From Dictyocoela muelleri (lineage: Eukaryota > Microsporidia), in contig SDVU01000405.1 in NCBI GenBank assembly GCA_016256075.1, positions 1 to 13,768 of the forward strand: DNA of 13,768 nucleotides. Direction: 5' to 3'. The notes under the pieces were generated by a model. The model ran no database searches, was not told the DNA's origin, and saw only the letters and a program-made list of their open reading frames with translations. Position 1 is the first letter of the stretch; each line of letters begins with the position of its first letter. The translations under genes were made by a program, and so were the position numbers. Positions 7,646-13,768 of the stretch are shown one piece after another.

Positions 7646-8156
7646 TAATGTCTTTTCTTACCAAACTTGTTAGAATTTAAAATTCCTACCTTCATTAATA
7701 TTTTTAATTTTCAAAAAAAAAGAAACCCCTGAATAATTCAAAAAAATAAAACGTTTAAATAAAAAATTGAAAGAAATAAGTTTTATTTGAACATAAAAAA
7801 GAGAAAAGGGGTTCGAATGTGAAACTTTTTGTGGAAAACCTCATAATCTGGCGCTTGTCAAGAATCAGAGAAAATGTCTTTGAGGTTGGAAATAGAATTA
7901 AAATCCGAGAATAACTACGCAATTGTTTAGATTAGAAGTAACTTAACCCTGAACATTAAGAAATAGAAATTTAAATCCAAGATTGGAAACAACTCTTCTG
8001 GCTGGCAATTATAATAATTTAGGCCAAGGATAGAAAACCTGGACCCCTGTAGATTTTATACGGCCTCTTCATTTTTATAAAAAAATAATTAATCAATATT
8101 TGATGATATGAAATCAAAATTTTCGTTTTATTTATAAGAAATTGGGAGGTAATAAA
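7646..8156. other. Gene-free spacer
   Basis: No open frame, tRNA or inverted repeat was recognised. The stretch 7800-8080 is noticeably less AT-rich than its surroundings and may be an unrecognised old coding or transposon fragment. Confidence 0.5.
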
Positions 8157-8424
8157 ACATTGTACCCAAAAATTCTAAAAGATATATATCATTAAAAAAG
8201 GAATACAAAAATTTCATAAAAGTAATAAAGTTATATGGCTACTATAAATGTAATAATTTTTTTATTACATGATTAATGAAGTATTCTCACAATTTTTTCT
8301 ATACTATTAGATAATAAAAAAGAATTCGTGCATTTATAGTAGGTATATAACTTTTTTACCATTACTAATTTTTTGTACTTCTTTTTAATAATACATATCA
8401 TTTAGAATTTTTACAGTACAAAGT
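8157..8424. mobile_element. 268-bp foldback MITE
   Basis: The two halves are inverted copies over nearly the full length. ATTGTACCCAAAAATTCTAA at 8159 pairs with the reverse of TTAGAATTTTTACAGTACAA ending near 8421. The inner parts CTACTATAAATG (to 8250) and CATTTATAGTAG (from 8330) match exactly, and a weaker match continues to a loop near 8290. Arms are about 80% identical, so it is older than the 1391-1725 palindrome. There is no coding content. Confidence 0.82.
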
Positions 8425-8468
8425 TTTAGTAGCGCTAGAAATCGTATATGAGTTACTAAAACGATGTT

Positions 8469-8503
8469 TTTAATAATATTTTTTTGAAATAAATATTATT
8501 AAA
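8469..8503. repeat. Perfect 13-bp hairpin
   Basis: TTTAATAATATTT (8469-8481) and AAATATTATTAAA (8491-8503) are exact reverse complements around a 9-base loop. It lies between the foldback MITE and the mariner-like element. No associated gene. The remaining spacer to 8865 shows nothing recognisable. Confidence 0.7.
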
Positions 8504-8869
8504 GTACCCCTTATGAACAATAGCCTTATATGTATTTTTCTATTACAATACTTTTTTTTGCCGTATGTGTCAACAAACTCATCACCACACTTAGAAGAGT
8601 GTCTTTTCTGTTTATTTTACTATTATACCGAGTATTAATCAGATATATAACACTGTAATTTCCGTTTTAACTAATTAAAAAAATTATAATGATAAAAAAT
8701 ACGCTTTATGAATATTGTTCGTGTTCTATTTATGTTCGGCTTTCTTATTTATTTTTTCATTTAAATATGACTCTATAAACGTTTTTATTCTCCAACCATG
8801 TTCTAGGGTTATATTTAGATATTGAATTTGTAAATTAAATTAAACCTTATTTTATAATCTTTTTGCAGT

Positions 8870-9010
8870 CGTTTTCAGTTTTATAGACAGCTTTTATATG
8901 TTTTATCGGCAACTTTTTTCATTTTTATAGAAAACTTTTTCAGTTTTATCGGCAACTTTTTTCAGTTTTATAGACAATTTTTTTCAGTTTTGTAGACAAC
9001 TTTTTTTAAA
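8870..9010 (+). repeat. Left terminal 22-bp repeat array
   Basis: About six units of CAGTTTTATAGACAACTTTT plus TT. Variants include ATCGGC for ATAGAC. Such units probably include transposase binding sites, by analogy with the direct repeats inside Tc1/mariner-type IR/DR ends. Confidence 0.88.
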
Positions 9011-9060
9011 TTTTTATTTTCATTTTTTTTTACCCTAAATAGATATATATATATATTTCG

Positions 9061-10135
9061 ATGAAGGTAGTGATGAGTCAAGTGCATCGGTGAGTAATTA
9101 CTGACAATTATGAGGAAGAGGCGTCTGATTTCGTAAAAAGAGGGGTTTAATCATTGAAAACACTGTTGATTGTTTTTTTGATCTGTTACAAGCTGAGCAT
9201 AGTATAAAGGAAATGCCCTCTATATTAAAAGTCTCTAAAATTCACACTTATAAGGTTTTATGAGAAATATTTATAGGGAAAACTTCAAAATTCCACATCT
9301 ATTTGTTTCTATTTGAGATAAGAGGTCTACCAAGAAAAAGGATTTTTCTTTTGAAGAGAATTTCTTAGCATCAGATCTAGATTTAAATCCTAGCACTTGT
9401 TTTAAGGTTCAGAGTGTGAAGTTGGTAACTTATAAAACAGAAGGGTTCTACTCACTTCCCACAGTCTCGAGAATATAAAAAAGCAATGAACTAAACAATG
9501 AGAACGCTGAGATTAATACCTATAAATAGAAAAAGCAGTGAAAACAAGCCGAAAAGAGCAGAGTACGGCATTGAAATATCGAGTATTGGTGATGATAACC
9601 TGATGTTTTTCGACGAAATGGGTATAATTCTACACTTACCTAAGTTTGGGCTACTCTATCAGAAATAAAAATAGCTACATAAACCTTCCCAATTCTAAAG
9701 GGGCTAATATTTGCGTTCCGTGTGCCAACATAAAAAAAGTGTTTGTTCTTATAAGGTAAAAACAGAGAGCTTCAATTTTCCGATCTGAAAGAATTTATAG
9801 AGACAAAACTACCAATCTTGGCATCACATGAAAGAAAATTTATAGTTATGGACAACGACTATATCAATAGGACTGTCGAGGTAAAGGAAAAGTTGCTCGG
9901 AATAATTACATTCTTAGGTTCCTACCACCCTAATATCCCCACTTGAATTATATAGAGGAGTTCTTCTCATGTTTTAAATCAAAGATGAAAAACATAAATT
10001 CATCCCCCAATAGAGATGAATTGATTGAAACTATCTATGAATTATTAAGAGATGATGTTTCAGATTTAAAAGATATTTCGTGCATATACGAGATTGGGTT
10101 GTAAAGGCAATCGCACGAGTATATATTATTTAAAT
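9061..10135 (+). pseudogene. Broken Tc1/mariner (DD34E-like) transposase
   Basis: Pieces in order along the plus strand match the superfamily. RKKRGLIIENTVDCFFDLLQ at 9132 and the following AEHSIKEMPSILKVSKIHTY form the paired-type helix-turn-helix. RGLPRKR resembles the GRPR linker motif. FFDEMGIILHL carries the first catalytic Asp at 9612-9614. KFIVMDN carries the second at 9851-9853. IEEFFSCFKSKMKNINSS (from 9952) carries the Glu, and RDELIETIYELLRDD gives the normal C-terminal helix. The second Asp and the Glu are about 35 codons apart, as in DD34E enzymes, but are 104 bases apart, so a frame break lies between them. Several stops and frame changes occur throughout (for example in-frame TGA near 9264 and TAA near 9666). 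The protein cannot be made from this copy. All three acidic residues survive, so decay is moderate. Confidence 0.82.
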
Positions 10136-10204
10136 AATAAAATTCTCTGATATACATCTAAATTAATTATATTTTATAAAAAAATCTAAAAATTTTGTTT
10201 ATAA

Positions 10205-10303
10205 AACCGAAGAGTGTTGTATATGACACTGAAAAAAGTTGTCCATAAAATCGAAAAAAGTTGTCTATAAAACTGAAAAAAAAGTTGTGTATAATCTGAA
10301 AAA
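10205..10303 (-). repeat. Right terminal 22-bp repeat array
   Basis: About four to five units of the left-end repeat in inverse orientation (TTGTCTATAAAACTGAAAAA). They are fewer and more diverged than on the left. Confidence 0.87.
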
Positions 10304-10308
10304 GACTG

Positions 10309-10759
10309 TAAAAAACTTTATAAAGATACCTTCATTGTTATTAAACTTTTATTAAGTATTCGACTTATTTCTAATTATTTGACTTATTTCTCATTATTTG
10401 ACTTTTCTATAATAATGAAATTATCTATACTTTTTGAATATAACTCTATTATTGGGTATTGTAATTGTCGCATACTGTAGCATGACAGTAAAGCAACAAC
10501 CAACCCCCTTTCACTTCATATTTGTTTTAAATTAACATATTATTCTGCATTCACTAGCAATTAAATGTTTCATGCAAAGTATAAAAAGTTGTTAACGTAA
10601 ACACATGCATGAACATGAGAACCATAAACACAATGGCTCATTCTGTACAAACACGGTATTTCAGACAAGGAACAAGGTATACAGAGGAACACATGTTGGA
10701 TTCACGGGAATCAAAATAGTAACTCAATAAATTTATTTACATCATATTTTAAAAATGGC
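10309..10759. other. Spacer, possible site of a 5' LTR
   Basis: The start has 2.6 copies of a 19-bp repeat (TTTGACTTATTTCTCATTA, about 10352-10405). From about 10450 to 10745 the sequence is less AT-rich and holds no gene. Its position before the Ty3/gypsy remains makes it a candidate for a degraded LTR, but no second copy is in the window to confirm that. Confidence 0.4.
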
Positions 10760-10859
10760 TATCCACCTAGAGTGGATCGCGTCATCTTGAATTCAAGGAC
10801 AAATAACCTAAAAATACTGCAGTACATTGAAATATTATCAAATAACACGTGACTGAGTA

Positions 10860-11255
10860 AAAAACAACTCATTTAGACTATGAAGTACCTAATACAAGAC
10901 TAAAAGTTAAACGTGAATTACCATTATTTGATACTCTATCCATTGACCTTTTTTTCAGCCATTTAAATCTTTAAAACTACAATTTCTTTGACAAATTGGG
11001 ATAAAGAAACACAATGTAGGTTTTTAAATCTTTATGTAGTGGTGAAATCATGACACATATAAATTTTTATGAAAGCATTGATATTTTGTTCAAAAAACTT
11101 CTCCAAGTCAAATACCCGGTTGAAATAACACATCGGTACCAAAGTTACCTAAGAGATTTGAAATTAAAAGACTTTCTGACAATCACTGAATTAAAATTTA
11201 CAATAGATGAAGTAGTTAAAAGAATGACAATACATAAAAATTATACAAAAAAGTA
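10860..11255 (+). pseudogene. Gag-like part of the Ty3/gypsy fossil
   Basis: Lys- and Leu-rich helical sequence precedes the protease region; 11050-11256 remains open (starting MTHINFYESIDILFKKLL). Assignment rests on position and composition, since gag evolves fast. No zinc knuckle is seen. Confidence 0.5.
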
Positions 11256-11544
11256 AATTCAGAGAATAAAAAATGACAAAATTTCAAATGAATTATACGA
11301 AGACATACATCTGAAATTTATATCTGAAAATGAATCAGATGTAGATTCAATTTTTAGGAGAATCATGGAAACAGAAAAATTCATATGTGTAAAACTCAAT
11401 AACAATTCTGAAAATTTCAAACAAATTGAAAACAAAAACTCTTTTAAAATTAGAAATAAATGGCGTAACTTCAATAGAGTAAAATCTCATGATAATAATG
11501 AATGCATAACTCAAAGGAAGGTAAAAAATTAAAGATTCAATAAA

Positions 11545-11790
11545 CAACTTTTCGAATTATATACTTTCTTTTAGTTATATTAATTTAAATTCCAAATCTA
11601 TAATAAAAACATTAATCGATATTGGTGGCACCAAATCGTTTTTTAAAAAGGAATTATTATCCGAGTATAAAGTTAAATCGCTTATAAATGAAGGAAATCA
11701 AATAAAAACTGCCTCAGGTGATATTGAAAACATATTGTGTAGTATTGAATTGAAAATCATGATAAGCGATAAAAAACTGTATTAATCAAA
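11545..11790 (+). pseudogene. Retropepsin-like part of the Ty3/gypsy fossil
   Basis: A segment near 11608-11640 (TLIDIGGTKSFFKKELL) matches the active-site strand and following helix of retroviral-type aspartic proteases. It sits between gag-like and RT sequence, as expected for the family. Confidence 0.65.
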
Positions 11791-12029
11791 ATTTTAATAT
11801 TATCAATAATCTTCGAGAAGATATGATATTGGTGTAGGATTTTGAAAAATAATAATGCACAATTGGAATTCGATAAAAACAATTTAACAATTCTTCAAAT
11901 TTAATATGTTTTAATGACTATCAAACACCAAAAATAATACACATTAAAGAAGTAATTTCAAAAGATGAAAATCATAAATCGACTTTAGAATCTATACAAA
12001 ATAAATATTTAACTGATATAAATTTAGAA

Positions 12030-12860
12030 AACCCTATTAAGTCTACGGAATTCGCAATTTCAACAAAAACCGAAAAAATACCAAATATTAAACCATATCG
12101 TGTTCTTTTACATATGCAATATTTACTCGAAAATGAAATTGAAGAATTGCTTAAAAAAGGGGTTATTAAAAGATTCTGATCTTTATTTACATAACAATCT
12201 TATACAAAAAACCGACGGGACTGTCTGTCTTCTAATTGATTATAGAAACCTTAACAAAATATCACAACCAATGCAGCACCACTTCCCTGAAATTTTTGAA
12301 AATTTTCATAAATTCGTAGATTCTAAAGTATTTTCTAAAACGATTTAAAAAAAGGATTTTACCAAGTTGCAATTTCACCAAAATCTGCCATAAAACCGCA
12401 TTTATTACCAACTCTGGAAAGTATTAAATTAATCGAATACCTTTCGGATTGCTAAACGCTCTAAAATTTTTTCATAGTTTAATATCTGAAATATTATATG
12501 ATATTCCTAATGTTTCAATTTGATTTGATGATATTATAATACATACTAAAACATTGCCCCAACATTTCAGAATTCTTAAAAAGGTTTTTTTCGAAACATT
12601 GTGAATACAATGCAAACATAAATTTTAAAATGCGAAATTTTTAATATAAATATCACCTATCTCGGGTTTGAGATATCAAATGGGAAATATAAACCCGATA
12701 AAAAACGTATGGATAATTTTGAAAAATGGGATATAAGTCAAAAACAAAAAGGCAAATACAAAGTCTTCTAGGGAGAATTAACTGGTATAGAAAATTTATA
12801 CCACATATTAGCTTTAAACTTTACAAATTATATGAAAAATTAAAATTAAAACCACATAAA
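12030..12860 (+). pseudogene. Reverse-transcriptase part of the Ty3/gypsy fossil
   Basis: Characteristic RT blocks are readable in order: EIEELLKKGVI near 12135, LIDYRNLNKIS near 12233 and the catalytic-loop block FDDIIIHTK near 12523. Farther on is the sequence around 12770-12860 that precedes RNase H in this family. Remains only; not functional. Confidence 0.85.
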
Positions 12861-12879
12861 TTTAAAATAGGAGATATTT

Positions 12880-13300
12880 AAATGATTACAGGGCATAAAA
12901 TATACACCAAACTTCAAAAGAACATTTATTTATACATACATAACATAAACGAACTATTTATAGTACATTGTGATGCAAGTGACCACACAATAAGGGAGTT
13001 CTTAATAAAAAAATAAGCATAATAGATCATTACATCAAAAAATTAAATAATGTTCAAATTAATTATACTATTGTTGTAAAGGAAATGTTTTGATATATAT
13101 ATATTATATATATATGGGTATAAATAAATAGATGCCACTCATTGGTTGATAAAAAATATATGTATACACTGACAATAAAATTTTCTTGCTAAATCATCTG
13201 ATTATAACGAATGGGCTAATAGGTGGAAAGCATCTCTACAAGATCTTGATATCGAATATACACATCTATGCGGCTAAGGAAAATATAGCAGCCGATGAAA
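12880..13300 (+). pseudogene. RNase H and connection part of the Ty3/gypsy fossil
   Basis: FIVHCDASDHTI at 12957-12992 is the first RNase H strand with its catalytic Asp. RWKASLQDLDIEYTH near 13221-13265 is the typical block after RNase H in Ty3/gypsy pol. An AT dinucleotide run lies at about 13093-13117 between them. Confidence 0.8.
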
Positions 13301-13329
13301 TTAAAAGAAAAGTTTCAGTAAATCATTTA

Positions 13330-13560
13330 TCTAATAAATCTTTTAATTTGGCCTTACCTAAAACAGTATTAAATCCGCATACTTTCGGTCAATTCATTTA
13401 GCAATTTCATATAACTCATGGACATCCAGAATTTATATCAACGTATTTAACTCTTAAAAAACAAATGAGTTTAGATAATAATTTAAGAAAATCTTAATTA
13501 ATATAATAAAAACTTGCTATTATTGTCATTTCTTTATAAATAATTGTAGAATATGTGGTG
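13330..13560 (+). pseudogene. Start of integrase of the Ty3/gypsy fossil
   Basis: HITHGHPEFISTYLTLKKQM near 13408-13467 resembles the histidine half of the integrase N-terminal zinc-binding domain. Recognisable homology stops soon after; the integrase core is not seen before the window ends. Confidence 0.55.
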
Positions 13561-13592
13561 CGCGCAGCGCGCCACTCGCGCCATTAGCGCCA
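13555..13592. repeat. GC-rich hairpin / GCGCCA repeat
   Basis: GTGGTGCGCGCAGCGCGCCAC can fold on itself, and CGCGCCA or AGCGCCA recurs three times. Roughly 70% G+C stands out sharply from flanks that are mostly A and T. It lies between the retroelement fossil and the Pol III-like unit. Confidence 0.8.
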
Positions 13593-13605
13593 CTTTTTTT
13601 ATTAA

Positions 13606-13680
13606 AGAAAAGTGTCACAACGAGGCTCGAACCCGCTAAAATTACCTAGAAATTATTATCTGTACCACTGGACACAGAAC
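13606..13680 (-). ncRNA. Pol III-type unit: decayed tRNA or tRNA-derived SINE head
   Basis: On the minus strand TGTCCAGTGG (13675-13666) resembles box A. About 35 bases on, GGTTCGAGCC is a close match to box B. GCGGG / TTCGAGC / CTCGT forms a 5-bp T-stem with a 7-base loop. A TTTT run follows at once (13611-13608), as a Pol III terminator would. However, a proper acceptor stem (only about 5 of 7 pairs in any register) and an anticodon stem could not be formed, so it is unlikely to be a working tRNA. Decayed tRNA and SINE head are both possible. Confidence 0.45.
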
Positions 13681-13768
13681 CAAAAATAATAAATTATAAT
13701 CAATATAACTATTTTTTTAATAAATTAGTTTGATGATAAAAATTATAGATAATTATATTATATATAAC

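Larger units (their letters stand above)
8866..10308 (+). mobile_element. Tc1/mariner-like DNA transposon with repeat-array ends
   Basis: The ends are inverted: CAGTCGTTTTCAGTTTTATA at 8866, and the reverse of TATAATCTGAAAAAGACTG ending at 10308. CAGT termini are typical of Tc1/mariner. The right flank is TA, the expected target dinucleotide; the left flank is TG, probably mutated. Each terminal repeat is an array of a 22-bp unit rather than a simple inverted repeat: about 6 units on the left and 4-5 on the right. The total of 1443 bp is normal for the superfamily. The single internal gene is a broken DDE transposase. Boundaries are inferred from the repeats. Confidence 0.85.
10760..13560 (+). 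mobile_element. Fossil Ty3/gypsy (Metaviridae-type) retroelement
   Basis: Gag-like sequence, a retropepsin-like segment, reverse transcriptase, RNase H with the connecting region and the beginning of integrase follow one another in the order typical of Ty3/gypsy, all on the plus strand. The copy is clearly broken, with many breaks (more than ten), and the rest of integrase and a 3' LTR are not found within the window. No LTR pair could be matched. The degree of decay suggests an old insertion, but without LTRs it cannot be dated. The 5' limit is approximate. Confidence 0.85.

Noticed and set aside
7808-7826. Box B-like GGTTCGAAT followed by a T-run
   Set aside because: No box A at a sensible distance, and the sequence does not form a T-stem on either strand.
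10755-10775. Possible retroelement primer-binding site beginning TGGCTATCC
   Set aside because: TGG is too short a signal, the matching tRNA is unknown and no LTR boundary can be fixed next to it.
11259-11547. Two antisense open frames in the retroelement fossil
   Set aside because: Opposite strand to all recognisable parts of the element; chance openness in AT-rich sequence.

Overview
The window looks like a gene-poor, transposon-packed stretch of a very AT-rich, compact eukaryotic genome. A microsporidian is the best fit, with moderate confidence. The reasons are the extreme A+T content, a single intronless gene whose ATG directly follows a CCCC run (the CCC-type start signal known from microsporidia), and remains of Ty3/gypsy, Tc1/mariner-like and pogo-like elements, all of which occur in the larger microsporidian genomes. 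Other AT-rich protists cannot be excluded from sequence alone.

Layout. 1-1012 (minus strand): decayed pogo/Tigger-type DDE transposase, probably cut by the window edge. 1391-1725: 335-bp near-perfect palindrome, abutting a short unrecognised coding fragment (1726-1914, minus). 2049-2917: foldback element whose arms carry arrays of a 21-bp repeat, about 19 copies on one side and about 5 on the other. 2926-3228: a second 21-bp-period minisatellite. 3224-4465: larger foldback element with three nested layers (23-bp repeats, a single-copy inverted segment, and telomere-like AACCCTATTTTT / AAAAATAAGGGTT tracts). 4472-4573: three 14-bp palindromes spaced exactly 44 bp apart. 4576-5698: no recognisable gene. 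5783-7396: the only intact gene, a 537-residue, highly charged, mostly disordered protein of unknown function. 7397-8156: AT-rich spacer with a 26-bp tandem repeat. 8157-8424: 268-bp foldback MITE. 8866-10308: Tc1/mariner-like DNA transposon whose inverted ends are tandem 22-bp repeats and whose transposase is heavily decayed. About 10760-13560: fossil Ty3/gypsy retroelement with gag-like, protease, RT, RNase H and start-of-integrase remains. 13555-13680: GC-rich hairpin next to a Pol III-like unit (box A, box B and T-run) on the minus strand.

There is no evident pathway or operon. The unifying theme is structural: at least five inverted-repeat or foldback units lie in about 9 kb, and most of the subrepeat arrays have a period of 21-23 bp (44 bp being twice 22), close to two helical turns. 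The 23-bp repeat of the 3224-4465 foldback resembles the 22-bp terminal repeat of the mariner-like element, so that foldback may be a non-autonomous relative. All three transposase or pol remnants are too broken to be active from this locus.
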